Of a DNA stretch of 64,000 nt, positions 1 through 8,137 are shown piece by piece. How positions within the stretch are numbered: the first letter of the stretch is position 1; the number at the start of each line of letters is the position of its first letter. The position numbers were made by a program, and so were the translations under genes. The notes below the pieces were generated by a model. The model did not search any database. It was given only the letters and a program-made list of their open reading frames with translations, and was not told the origin of the DNA. Source of the DNA: Streptomyces carminius (lineage in GTDB: Bacteria > Actinomycetota > Actinomycetes > Streptomycetales > Streptomycetaceae); NCBI RefSeq assembly GCF_002794255.1, contig NZ_PGGW01000045.1:1-64000 (forward strand). The letters are read 5' to 3'.

Positions 1-73
1 CGCAGTGGCTGACGGAGGCACCGGGAAACGGTCTTCGGCAGGACCGGCGTGGCGGGTGTGTCATGGTGCTCGC

Positions 74-616
74 ATGACGTGGAACGGTGAGGAGTACCAG
101 GCTCGGTTCGACCGCATCGCCGCCCAGGGGAAGGATGTCCACGGTGAGGCCGCGCTGGTCCGTTCCTTCGCGCCGGCCACGGTCCTCGACGCGGGCTGCG
201 GCACCGGACGGGTGGCCGCCGAACTGGCCCGCCACGGAATCACCGTGGTGGGCGTGGATGTCGACGAGTCGATGCTCGCCACCGCCCGGCGCCGGGCGCC
301 GGAGATCCGCTGGCACCGGCGCGACCTGGTGGGACTCGATCTCAGGCAGTCGTTCGACGTCGTGGTGATGGCAGGCAACGTCCCCCTGTTCACCCCACCG
401 GGCACGGAAGCGGACCTGGTGGCCGGGGCCGCGGGCCACGTCCGGCCGACCGGCCGTCTGGTCGCCGGGTTCTGCCTGGACCGCAACTACACACTGGACG
501 ACTACGACGCCCACTGCCGGGCGGCAGGACTCGCCCTCGAAGCCAGATACGCGACCTGGTCCCAGAATCCCTACACCGGCGGGCAGTACGCCGTCTCCGT
601 GCACCGCAGGCCCTGA
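74..616 (+). CDS. Class I SAM-dependent methyltransferase
   Basis: This 180-residue protein has the class I methyltransferase fold signature. The SAM-binding loop DAGCGTGR is at about residues 39-46, followed by an acidic strand end (VVGVDVD) that would bind the ribose hydroxyls. The substrate is not evident. I chose the ATG at 74 because MTWNGEEYQARFD is a typical start for small methyltransferases of this type; the frame stays open upstream to position 5 but that part looks non-native. It stands alone: the following 390 bases hold no gene and the next gene is on the other strand. Family call is secure, specific function unknown. Confidence 0.85.
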   Translation: MTWNGEEYQARFDRIAAQGKDVHGEAALVRSFAPATVLDAGCGTGRVAAELARHGITVVGVDVDESMLATARRRAPEIRWHRRDLVGLDLRQSFDVVVMAGNVPLFTPPGTEADLVAGAAGHVRPTGRLVAGFCLDRNYTLDDYDAHCRAAGLALEARYATWSQNPYTGGQYAVSVHRRP

Positions 617-1009
617 CCACCCACCGCCGGCACCGCGTCCGCGGCAGCGCATGCCTGAGCACCCCGGCCGACCCAGCCACATTCCGGCCGGTGCGGGCTG
701 TTCAACCCACACTGCGGTGGTGACACCGACAGCACAGAGGGCGCTCCGCCGCACAGGCGCCGCCCCATCGTGGACGTGGGATGACCTGGAGTGATCCCGC
801 CGGCGCTCGCGGGCGTCGGCTGTGGGGCGGCGTGTCGGCCAGTGTCAGGGCAGCGGGCCGGCTCCTGGCCGAGGCCACCAACAAACCTGGACGCTTCCCG
901 GGTGCTCGTCGGGCTCGTGGGGACTGCTGTGGTTCCCGTATGTGATGTCTCGCAGGTCCTGAGGTGGCGGGGTTGGTTCCGGGTGGTCCCGTCGGTGGTG
1001 CGGGTGGGT
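617..1009. other. Intergenic stretch without a recognised gene
   Basis: Several overlapping open frames exist here on both strands, but none has a recognisable motif or a start with a ribosome binding site. I see only the downstream flank of the tpg-like gene and of the methyltransferase. Confidence 0.5.
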
Positions 1010-1585
1010 TCAGGCGTTCCAGCCGAGGGAGGAGACATAGGAGTAGGCGTCGTAGTCGGAGCCGAGATCCTGGATGAGATCGTCCCAGATCGCGTCGAGC
1101 GCCTCGTGGTCGTCGGCGAGCCAGGCGTCCACGGCCGCCTCCCACACGCGGGGGCGCACGGTCAAGCGGCGCACCTGGACATCCCTGCGGTGGGGGGCGG
1201 CCACGCGGGACTGGTCGACGGGGTCGATCTCGATGCGGGTGCCGCCGCCGGCCTTCAGGCGGCGTTTGAGATCGGCGGCGACGTTGCGGCGGCGCAGGTC
1301 CCAGTACGCGTCGTCGAGTTTGCGGCGGTTGGCGGGGGTGGGGAGGCGTTCTTCGGCCAGCCAGGCGTACAGGGTGCGGGGGGTGACGGTGAGGCCGGTG
1401 CGGTCCATGGCGGCGTATCCGGCCGGGGAGGTGGTCAGGTAGCGCAGGCGGGCCGCGATACCGCGTTGGGTGTCGGGTGGGGAGGTGATGCCGGTGACCA
1501 TCTGCTCAATGCCCGCCCCGAGAGCGTCGGCGCCGGGGATGCCGTCGGCGCCGTACAGGCCTAGGCGCATCCAGCGGCCGGCCAT
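1010..1585 (-). CDS. Tpg-like telomere terminal protein
   Basis: A 191-residue basic protein with the layout of Streptomyces terminal proteins (Tpg, about 185 residues). A helix-turn-helix-like stretch is at about residues 62-95 (TPRTLYAWL), a charged helical linker at 90-112, then GGGTRIEIDP (113-122), and an acidic C-terminal helical part ending in aromatic residues. Tpg is covalently joined to the 5' ends of linear replicons and primes end-patching synthesis. From memory, Thr114 was reported as the priming residue of a studied Tpg; Thr116 here lies in the equivalent-looking strand, which is inference. It overlaps the upstream tap-like gene by ATGA, the order expected of a tap-tpg operon. 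Divergence from chromosomal Tpg suggests a linear-plasmid or alternative telomere type. Confidence 0.72.
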   Translation of the reverse strand: MAGRWMRLGLYGADGIPGADALGAGIEQMVTGITSPPDTQRGIAARLRYLTTSPAGYAAMDRTGLTVTPRTLYAWLAEERLPTPANRRKLDDAYWDLRRRNVAADLKRRLKAGGGTRIEIDPVDQSRVAAPHRRDVQVRRLTVRPRVWEAAVDAWLADDHEALDAIWDDLIQDLGSDYDAYSYVSSLGWNA

Positions 1586-3024
1586 CAGCGGCCCCCGGTG
1601 ACGGTGTAGAGGACGGGTGCGCCGTCGCGGTCGGTCTTGACCTTCATCTCCCCCAGGCCCCGGCCCTGCTCCCAGACGCGGCGCCAGTCGCCGCCGGCCA
1701 GGTGCAGCTCATCGGTGCCGATGGCGGAGATGACGACCAGTCCGGCCTGGTGGGCCTTGTAGGCGCGGTTCCACAGGTTGGCGAAGGCCTGGGAGCGGAT
1801 CAGGTGCGCCCAGTCCGGGCGGACGATCTCCCGATTGTGGGGAGACTCCCCCAGGGTGGAGACGAACTTGGAGTACATCGCCTTCACGTAGGCGGCGGTG
1901 ACCTCATCCCCCGCCTGGAGGGCGTCTTCACGCGCCCCAGCCAGGAGCTGGCGCAGGGCATCGAGGAAGTTCTCCGTCGCCGAACTGGTCCACGACTCGT
2001 GAATCACCGGTGGTTCGCACAGCCGGTGGGCCGGGCCGGAGATCCGCAGCAGCAGCCGCAGGGTCGGCTCGGTCACCCACAACGGCCCCTCCTCTTCCCG
2101 GTCTCCCAGCGGACTGGGCAGGTGCGGGTGGTCCCAGGTGGGCGGGGTGATCAGGTGCACCCCGGAGCGCTTGCGGTCGTGCTCGGCGCCGGTGGAGTGC
2201 TCCAGCCTGCCGATCGGCAGCCAGGTTTTCATCGCCGACAGGTACGCGGCGTTCACATCCAGCGCGGTGACCGTCAGCTCGCCGTCGGGGGTGCGGCGGT
2301 AACCGGGGTGGCGCCAGGACGGGCGGGCCTCCCAGACCAGATCCGGGTCCTTCTTGCTGGGCTTGCGCAGAACCGGCGGGAGCGCCGGATAGGCGGTGTA
2401 CTCATACCGGGCCCCGGCCCGGGTCCGGGCGAACAAGCCCATCACGTCCGGAATCGCCCGCTTGACCAGCGCCTGTGTGGCGGCGTCCGCGTCTCCGCCC
2501 GCACGCTGAAGCTCCCCCTCCACCGCGGCGGCGATGGTCTCCCGCAACTCGGCGCGCACCTGCTCCGCGGAAGAGGTACGACGGCGGGCCTGCTGGCGGG
2601 CATGCCCGGCGCGGGCCGCCTTCGCCACCGGGCTCTCGGTGTACCGCTCCGGCACGGCGGAGTGCTGCGACGGCCGGGCAGGGCCGGTGGAGACGGGCTC
2701 TGGCCGGGTCTCGGGAGCAGCACCCGCCCCCGCGGCACCGGCAGACACCGAGCCAGGGACGGGCCCTGCGGGGGCGGGGTGAATCTGAGCCAGACCCTCC
2801 AGCAACCGCAGGTACTTCATCCGCGCCGATGAGGACGGCAGTGGGCTGCGGGTCTCCAGGTTCACCACCGTCTGACGGCTCTTCACCTCGATGGCACTGG
2901 CCACATCCGCCAGTGACAGGTTCGCCGCCCGCCGCAGCCGCTGCCGCTCCTTCGGGTCGGCGAACTTCGCCGCCAGCCTGGCTTCCGCCAGCAGGGCTTC
3001 AACGCCTCCAAGGTCACCACTCAT
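1585..3024 (-). CDS. Tap-like telomere-associated protein
   Basis: This 479-residue protein has an XRE-type helix-turn-helix at about residues 28-80 (LSLADVASAIEVKSRQTV), a long low-complexity Ala/Pro/Arg linker (85-165), and a C-terminal half resembling Tap, the protein that binds the telomere 3' overhang and recruits Tpg. The C-terminal half carries TALDVNAAYLSA (253-264), a proline-rich LPSPLG...GPLWVTEPTL block (302-321), VKAMYSKFVSTLGE (380-393) and SAIGTDELHL (433-442). Known Tap proteins are longer (about 740 residues), so this is a shorter variant. It is the first gene of a two-gene operon with the tpg-like gene (ATGA overlap). The ATG at 3024 follows an AT-rich promoter region with phased repeats. 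Confidence 0.7.
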   Translation of the reverse strand: MSGDLGGVEALLAEARLAAKFADPKERQRLRRAANLSLADVASAIEVKSRQTVVNLETRSPLPSSSARMKYLRLLEGLAQIHPAPAGPVPGSVSAGAAGAGAAPETRPEPVSTGPARPSQHSAVPERYTESPVAKAARAGHARQQARRRTSSAEQVRAELRETIAAAVEGELQRAGGDADAATQALVKRAIPDVMGLFARTRAGARYEYTAYPALPPVLRKPSKKDPDLVWEARPSWRHPGYRRTPDGELTVTALDVNAAYLSAMKTWLPIGRLEHSTGAEHDRKRSGVHLITPPTWDHPHLPSPLGDREEEGPLWVTEPTLRLLLRISGPAHRLCEPPVIHESWTSSATENFLDALRQLLAGAREDALQAGDEVTAAYVKAMYSKFVSTLGESPHNREIVRPDWAHLIRSQAFANLWNRAYKAHQAGLVVISAIGTDELHLAGGDWRRVWEQGRGLGEMKVKTDRDGAPVLYTVTGGR

Positions 3025-3034
3025 GACCCTATGC

Positions 3035-3084
3035 TACACGAAAAGTAGACACTTACTGGACATAAAATAGACAAAAATTAGATG
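3035..3084. promoter_or_regulatory. 11-bp phased repeats upstream of the tap-like gene
   Basis: TAGACA (3046), TGGACA (3057) and TAGACA (3068) occur at exactly 11-bp spacing. Weaker copies follow the same phase at 3035 (TACACG) and 3079 (TAGATG). The block is strikingly AT-rich for this replicon and ends 11 bases before the tap-like start codon. Helical phasing suggests an array of protein-binding half-sites, perhaps for the XRE domain of Tap itself (inference). Confidence 0.6.
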
Positions 3085-3299
3085 AAGGCGGAGAGGAGCC
3101 GGTGAGGCGCAGTTGCCGCACCTCACCGACCCCCTTCGCGGCCGGTTCCGCCTTTGCTGGCAGCTGACTTCGACATGGCCGGCGCCGGCGAGCTGCACAC
3201 CGGCCAACTCCTCCGCGCATCCCGCCGCGTCCCTTGTGGGAACCTCGGCGCTGAACGTGAAGGGGCCGCAGACAGACCGCCCCGGACCGCGCTCCGGCG

Positions 3300-3601
3300 C
3301 TCTTGAAACTCCCGCCCCGACATCGGTGAACACCGTCTTCGCCCGCGTCCCGTTGCGGGAGTTGCCGCTGCCCGGCCCCCGGCGTCGTGCTTCTCGTATC
3401 CGAGGTGATCGGTGATCTCGCCCCCGGGGCGGACTCCAGGACTCGCTTGGTCAGCTGCTGGAGCAGCCCGCCCTCCCCGGTCAACTGCAGACCCTCACTG
3501 CGGGCCCGGTCCACGAGCATCGCGACCAACTGCTCACCACTCGCCGGCACGGCCGCCGCCGGCTCACTACCCGGTATCTACTCGATGGTGGTGTCGCTCA
3601 T
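3300..3601 (-). pseudogene. IS256-family transposase, N-terminal remnant
   Basis: Read on the minus strand, the sequence starts MSDTTIE, hits an in-frame TAG, and continues GEQLVAMLVDRARSEGLQL and GGLLQQLTKRVLESA, the usual N-terminus of actinomycete IS256 transposases. After two frame changes it continues EITDHLGYEKHDAGGR and then GSGNSRNGTRAKTVFTDVG, both classic for the family. Similarity stops at about 3300, so roughly the first quarter of the gene is left. A stop codon, two frameshifts and loss of the DDE domain make it inactive. Confidence 0.85.
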
Positions 3602-3648
3602 CTGGCGTCTCCTTGATCATCGGATCCGCCAATCATTGGGCACTCCCC
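3585..3648. repeat. IS256 left end, copy 1 of an inverted pair
   Basis: This 64-bp segment contains the start codon region of the IS256 remnant and its upstream flank. It recurs inverted at 3830-3893 with 57 of 64 positions identical by eye. The ATG of the transposase is at 3599-3601. Confidence 0.8.
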
Positions 3649-3696
3649 GTTCTGCATGGCACCGGCGGGGATTCGCAGCTCTGTTGCAGAGAGTGG

Positions 3697-3825
3697 TCAC
3701 CCCGGGTTCACCATGCCGACGGCAGCCTCGGCGCAGGGCGTGGGAGGGACGGGTTGGGGGTGGGTGAGGTCGTAGGCGCGGTGCAGGCGGCTGCGGGGAG
3801 CGACCCGTCCGGCCAGAGCCTCCAA
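3697..3825 (-). pseudogene. Unidentified coding remnant between two IS256 ends
   Basis: A minus-strand frame of about 42 codons ending ...AAVGMVNPG has strong third-position G/C preference and includes LAGRVAPRSRLHRAYDLTHP. It has no start codon and is cut at its 5' side by an IS256 left end. I do not recognise the family; it is probably the tail of a gene that was interrupted. Confidence 0.4.
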
Positions 3826-3829
3826 GTGC

Positions 3830-3893
3830 GGGGAGTGTTCAATGATCGGCGGATCCGACGATCAGGGAGACGCCGGACGAGCGACACCACCAT
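3830..3893. repeat. IS256 left end, copy 2 of an inverted pair
   Basis: Inverted copy of 3585-3648. In this copy the transposase start ATG reads ACG, and the coding sequence after it is lost within a few codons. The two left ends point away from each other with about 180 bp between them. Confidence 0.8.
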
Positions 3894-3942
3894 CGGCCTG
3901 CCCGAGGCGGTGGAGAGCGGGCCTTGTCCCAAGGCCGGGAAG

Positions 3943-4485
3943 TTAGTGGTCACCCGCTGTTCGCAAGGCAGTTGATGTCCAAGCCGTGGCTGCGTAGAGG
4001 CCGGGGCCGATCTTGTGGATGAGTCCGCTGTCAGCCCGTCGGGAGAGTTGCCGATACATTGTGTCGAGCTGGATATCGCCGAAGCGGGCGGCGATCTGTG
4101 CGACTCTCCACAGGTGGGTCGGGTCGTCCTGGAGCAGAGCGAGAATGCGGTGCCGGCGGCGCTGGGCAGGGACGGTGTGCCGGTCGTCGCGCGAGACCGC
4201 GGGCAGTCCAGGTCCACGGGACACGGTGGTCGTTCCCCCTCGTCCGGGAGTGGCGGCCCGGCGCACCGGTCCCCGGTCGTGTACGCCGGTGCGCGCCGTG
4301 CCCGCAGGGTAGGTCGGCGAACTCGTGGGCCGGTGGAGCCGACCGGGCCCGCCCTCGGGGAGCGGCGAGCGGAGCTCCCCAGGTTCTGCAACGAGCTTCG
4401 GGCGAGCCTCCACCGGGTTTCCGGCGGGTCTCCGGTGGCCCCTGGGACGGTGCCCGGCGAGCGTGCGCGTCGCGGGCGCGCGCAC
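3943..4485 (-). CDS. Winged-helix-like conserved protein, N-terminus uncertain
   Basis: The last about 75 residues of this 180-residue frame form a compact predicted winged-helix domain: RILALLQDDP, VAQIAARFGD, MYRQLSRRADSGLIHKIGPG and a final LYAATAW strand. This resembles small DNA-binding proteins common in Streptomyces arms. The N-terminal 100 residues are Arg/Pro/Gly-rich and look like translated non-coding DNA, so the true gene may start near 4180 or be a C-terminal fragment of a larger protein. It ends next to IS256 debris. No neighbour explains its role. Confidence 0.5.
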   Translation of the reverse strand: MRAPATRTLAGHRPRGHRRPAGNPVEARPKLVAEPGELRSPLPEGGPGRLHRPTSSPTYPAGTARTGVHDRGPVRRAATPGRGGTTTVSRGPGLPAVSRDDRHTVPAQRRRHRILALLQDDPTHLWRVAQIAARFGDIQLDTMYRQLSRRADSGLIHKIGPGLYAATAWTSTALRTAGDH

Positions 4486-4571
4486 CGCCGCACCGGGGCG
4501 TCGGGCGCGCCCGTGATCGCGCAGGTGCCGGAGGTGCTGCTGGTCAGGGGTGGGTGCGGGTGGGAGGTGGT

Positions 4572-5321
4572 TCAGGCGGCGCCGTCCGAGGCCGTCTCGG
4601 ACGTGGTGTGTTCGGACTTGCTGTAGAGGACGTCGCGGGCCTGTTCCGCGGCGCGGGCGGTGCTCTCGGAGACGAAGTCGAGGAAGCGGGCGATGTTCTC
4701 CAGGCGGGAGCCGGCCGGGGTGTGGGAGCCGAGGACGCCCACTCCCTGCCGTGCGGTCTCGACGACCTGGGCGATGGACCGGGCACTGGCCATCATCGAC
4801 CGGTACCAGACGTCGTCGTCGACGACGTAGCGCTCGCGGCGGCGTTCGTCGCGTTCGCGGCGGACGAAGCCCTGGCTCTCGAGGAACGCGATCGCCTTGG
4901 AGACGGACGCCGGGCTGACCTGGAGGTGCTGGGCGAGGTCGGACGCGGTGAGGCTGCCCGAGTCGGTGAGGCAGAGACTGGCCAGCACCCGGGCCATCAT
5001 CTTGGGCATGCCCGAGGCCATGACGACGGTGGTGAACACCTCCTCGTACTCGCGCACCGCCTCGGCGTCGCGCCCGTGGGGCTGCGCCGGTGTCCCGAGG
5101 TTGCGGGGCGTGGTCTGCCGGCGGCGGCGGGAGCGGTGTTCGGTGGCACGGTGGGCCAGGTCGGCGCGGTAGGAGGTGGGGCCGCCGTTGCGCATCACCT
5201 CGCGGGTGATCGTCGAGGTGGGGCGGTCCAGGCGTCTGGCGATCTCCGCGTAGGCGAGGCCGTCGGCCAGTCCCAGCGCGATCTGCTGGCGTTCCTGCTG
5301 GGTGAGCCTGCCTCCCGGCAT
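4572..5321 (-). CDS. GbsR/MarR-type regulator with extra N-terminal HTH
   Basis: A 249-residue regulator with two DNA-binding parts. Residues 1-45 (LTQQERQQIALGLADGLAY...ARRLDRPTSTITREV) look like the helix-turn-helix of IS30-type transposases. Residues 85-165 form a MarR/GbsR winged helix (LTASDLAQHLQVSPASVSKA, FVRRERDERRRERYVV). The C-terminal helices are probably the dimer interface. It is divergent from the DUF4097-ABC operon across 239 bases, an arrangement that suggests it represses that exporter and itself. The start at 5321 is preceded by a purine-rich GAGGAGACC. Ligand unknown. Confidence 0.8.
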   Translation of the reverse strand: MPGGRLTQQERQQIALGLADGLAYAEIARRLDRPTSTITREVMRNGGPTSYRADLAHRATEHRSRRRRQTTPRNLGTPAQPHGRDAEAVREYEEVFTTVVMASGMPKMMARVLASLCLTDSGSLTASDLAQHLQVSPASVSKAIAFLESQGFVRRERDERRRERYVVDDDVWYRSMMASARSIAQVVETARQGVGVLGSHTPAGSRLENIARFLDFVSESTARAAEQARDVLYSKSEHTTSETASDGAA

Positions 5322-5439
5322 CGCGGTCTCCTCACATGGTCCGTGGTGTCTCCCGCCATCGTGGCTTCCACCATAGCGTTCAATCTCAATCTATTGCAAC
5401 GAACAGAGCCAGGGATGTTGCATTAGCTTTATGGCCATT

Positions 5440-5521
5440 GCTACGTTTTCTCGCCTCTCGCCTGCGAAAATAACTCTCTCACGCGACGAGCGTGTTGCCA
5501 CTTTCATGAACGCAACGTAGC
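5440..5521. promoter_or_regulatory. Divergent regulator/exporter control region
   Basis: Between the regulator and the DUF4097 gene the sequence becomes AT-richer and holds an inverted pair of 8-mers, GCTACGTT at 5440-5447 and AACGTAGC at 5514-5521. Several TTGC/GCAA elements lie around them. These are candidate operator half-sites for the adjacent GbsR/MarR-type protein. Confidence 0.35.
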
Positions 5522-5560
5522 GTTTCCATCGGTAGAAACAACGGACCGAAGGAGTGCACG

Positions 5561-6253
5561 ATGCAGCGGAACAAGAACGCGACGCAGAGGTTCGACACCC
5601 CCGCCCCCGTCGCGGCCGTCCTCGACATCCCCGCGGGACGCGTCCGGTTCATCGCCGCCGACCAGGCCGACACCACCGTCGAGGTCCTGCCCGCCGACGC
5701 CTCCAGGAGCCGCGACGTGAAGGCGGCGGAGCAGACCACGGTCGTCTACGCCGACGGCACCCTGCGCATCGACGCCCCCGCCGCGAAGAACCAGGCCTTC
5801 GGATCCTCCGGCGCCCTTGAGGTGACCGTCCAGCTGCCCGCCGGCTCCCGCGTCGAGGCCAAGGCCGCCGACATCCGGCTGCACGGCACCGGACGGCTCG
5901 GCGACGTCGTCTTCGACAGCGCGCAGGGTGCGGTCAAGCTCGACGAGGCCGCGACCGCCCGCCTCACCCTCGCCGTCGGCGACATCACCGTGCACCGCCT
6001 CAACGGCCCCGCCGAGATCAGCACCCAAAAGGGCGACCTGCGCATCACCGAGGCCGTACGCGGCACGCTCACCCTGCGCACCGAGCACGGCGACATCACC
6101 GTCGGCGCCGCCCGCGGCACCTCCGCCACCCTCGACGCCGGCACCACCCACGGACGTATCGAGAACACCCTCACCAACACCGACGGACCCGACGCCGGCC
6201 TGACCATCCACGCCACCACCGCCTACGGCGACATCACCGCCCGCAGCCTGTAG
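5561..6253 (+). CDS. DUF4097 beta-strand repeat protein
   Basis: This 230-residue protein consists of short repeated beta strands with alternating Asp/Thr/Gly turns (TLRIDAPA, VEAKAADIRLHGTG, LTLAVGDITVHRLNG, GDLRITEAVRG, GDITVGAARG, YGDITARSL), the DUF4097 beta-helix pattern. It lacks a signal peptide or membrane segment, so it is probably cytoplasmic. A GAAGGAG ribosome binding site precedes the ATG. It is the first gene of an operon with an ABC exporter, ATPase start 15 bases downstream. The family is often found with ABC-2 exporters and GbsR/MarR regulators; its molecular role is not established. Confidence 0.85.
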   Translation: MQRNKNATQRFDTPAPVAAVLDIPAGRVRFIAADQADTTVEVLPADASRSRDVKAAEQTTVVYADGTLRIDAPAAKNQAFGSSGALEVTVQLPAGSRVEAKAADIRLHGTGRLGDVVFDSAQGAVKLDEAATARLTLAVGDITVHRLNGPAEISTQKGDLRITEAVRGTLTLRTEHGDITVGAARGTSATLDAGTTHGRIENTLTNTDGPDAGLTIHATTAYGDITARSL

Positions 6254-6267
6254 AAGGAGCTCTTCTC

Positions 6268-7224
6268 ATGACCAAGCCGGCCATCGCAGCGAACGGGCTG
6301 CGCAAGTCGTACGGCGACAAGACCGTGCTCGACGGCGTCGACCTGATCGTCCCCGGGGGAACAGTCTTCTCCCTGCTCGGCCCGAACGGGGCCGGCAAGA
6401 CCACCACCGTGCAGATCCTGTCCACGCTGACCGCCGCCGACGGCGGGCAGGTCCAGGTCGCCAGTCACGACGTCGCCGCGGACCCGCAGGCGGTGCGTGC
6501 CGCGATCGGTGTCACGGGGCAGTTCTCCGCCGTGGACGGTCTGATCACCGGTGAGGAGAACATGCTCCTCATGGCCGACCTGCACCACCTGTCCCGGCAG
6601 GAGGGCCGGCGGGTGACCGCCGAACTGCTGGAGCGCTTCGACCTGGTGGAGGCGGCGAAGAAGCCCGCCTCGACGTACTCGGGCGGCATGAAGCGCCGCC
6701 TCGACATCGCGATGACGCTGGTCGGCGGCCCGCGGATCATCTTCCTGGACGAGCCCACCACCGGTCTGGACCCGCGTTCCCGGCACAACATGTGGGGGAT
6801 CATCCGAGAGCTGGTCTCCGACGGCGTCACCGTCTTCCTCACCACGCAGTACCTGGAGGAGGCCGACGAGCTCGCCGACCGCATCGCGGTACTGAACGAC
6901 GGCAGGATCGCCGCCGAGGGCACCGCCGCCGAGCTCAAGCGCCTCGTCCCCGGCGGGCACGTACGGCTCCGCTTCACCGACCCCGTCGCCTACCAGGCCG
7001 CCGCCCTCGCGCTGGACCGGGCGACCCGGGACGACGACGCGCTCGCCCTGCAGATCCCCAACGACGGCAGCCAGCGCGAGCTGCGCTCCATCCTGGACTG
7101 GCTGGACTCCGCCGGCATCGAGGCCGACGAACTGACCGTCCACACCCCCGACCTCGACGACGTGTTCTTCGCCCTGACCAGCGGCGCCGGCGTCCCCACC
7201 CAGCCCAAGGAGGCTGCCCGATGA
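6268..7224 (+). CDS. Daunorubicin-resistance-type ABC exporter ATPase
   Basis: A 318-residue ABC ATPase of the DrrA class. Walker A is GPNGAGKTT, the signature is YSGGMKRRLDIAMTL, Walker B is IIFLDEPTTGLDPRSR, and a C-terminal regulatory extension contains the usual DDVFFALTSG close to the end. It would hydrolyse ATP to drive export through the following permease, whose ATG overlaps its TGA (ATGA at 7221-7224). An AAGGAG site precedes the start. Substrate unknown; homologues export hydrophobic drugs or lipids. Confidence 0.92.
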   Translation: MTKPAIAANGLRKSYGDKTVLDGVDLIVPGGTVFSLLGPNGAGKTTTVQILSTLTAADGGQVQVASHDVAADPQAVRAAIGVTGQFSAVDGLITGEENMLLMADLHHLSRQEGRRVTAELLERFDLVEAAKKPASTYSGGMKRRLDIAMTLVGGPRIIFLDEPTTGLDPRSRHNMWGIIRELVSDGVTVFLTTQYLEEADELADRIAVLNDGRIAAEGTAAELKRLVPGGHVRLRFTDPVAYQAAALALDRATRDDDALALQIPNDGSQRELRSILDWLDSAGIEADELTVHTPDLDDVFFALTSGAGVPTQPKEAAR

Positions 7225-8006
7225 GTTCCTTGTCCCTCGCCGCGCGCGACTCGAACACGATGCTGCGCCGCAACCTGCTGCACGCGCGCCGCTACCCCTC
7301 GCTCACCCTGAACCTGCTGCTCACGCCGATCATGCTGCTCCTGCTGTTCGTCTACATCTTCGGCGACACCATGAGCGCGGGCATCGGCGGCGGCGGCCGC
7401 TCCGCCTACATCGCCTACATCGTCCCCGGTCTGCTGCTGATGACCATCGGTTCCACCGTCATCGGCACCGCGGTCTCCGTCTCCAACGACATGACCGAGG
7501 GCATCATCGCCCGCTTCCGCACCATGGCCATCCACCGGCCCTCCATCCTCGTCGGCCACGTCGCCGGCAGCGTCCTGCAGTCGATCCTGAGCGTGGTCCT
7601 CGTCGGTGCCGTCGGCGTGGCCATCGGCTTCCGGTCCACCGACGCCACCGCGCTGGAGTGGCTGGCGGCCTTCGGGCTGCTCGTCCTCTTCACGCTGGCG
7701 CTCACCTGGATCGCCGTCGGCATGGGCCTGGTCAGCCCCAACGCCGAGGCCGCCAGCAACAACGCCATGCCGCTGATCCTGCTGCCGCTCCTGTCCAGTG
7801 CCTTCGTGCCGGTCGGCTCGATGCCGGGCTGGTTCCAGCCGATCGCCGAGTACCAGCCCTTCACGCCGGCCATCGAGACCCTGCGCGGCCTGCTCCTGGG
7901 CACCGAGATCGGCCACAACGGCTGGCTCGCCGTCGTCTGGTGCCTGGCTCTGACCGTCCTCGGCTACTTCTGGTCCACGTCGACCTTCAACCGCGACGGG
8001 AAGTAA
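7221..8006 (+). CDS. ABC-2 type exporter permease (DrrB-like)
   Basis: A 261-residue integral membrane protein with about six hydrophobic segments, including LLLTPIMLLLLFVYIFG near the N-terminus and VVWCLALTVLGYFWSTSTF near the end. The central sequence VSNDMTEGIIARFRTMAIHR is the cytoplasmic loop signature of DrrB-type permeases that contacts the ATPase. It is translationally coupled to the ATPase gene and ends an operon that closes at the hairpin at 8082. Confidence 0.9.
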   Translation: MSSLSLAARDSNTMLRRNLLHARRYPSLTLNLLLTPIMLLLLFVYIFGDTMSAGIGGGGRSAYIAYIVPGLLLMTIGSTVIGTAVSVSNDMTEGIIARFRTMAIHRPSILVGHVAGSVLQSILSVVLVGAVGVAIGFRSTDATALEWLAAFGLLVLFTLALTWIAVGMGLVSPNAEAASNNAMPLILLPLLSSAFVPVGSMPGWFQPIAEYQPFTPAIETLRGLLLGTEIGHNGWLAVVWCLALTVLGYFWSTSTFNRDGK

Positions 8007-8081
8007 TCCGCCCCGCGACAGCGCGGGCCGCCCCGCCCGCACCCCCGCCGGCAACGTCACACAACGAACGCCCCCGTCCAC

Positions 8082-8126
8082 GAAGGCCCGTCGCCGCTGT
8101 CTCCCTGACAGCGGCGACGGGCCTTC
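8082..8126. terminator. Bidirectional terminator hairpin
   Basis: Perfect 20-bp arms with a 5-base loop lie between two convergent operons, the exporter permease ending at 8006 and ahcY ending at 8138. This is a strong candidate for a shared terminator. Confidence 0.85.
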
Positions 8127-8137
8127 GCCCAGTGTCG

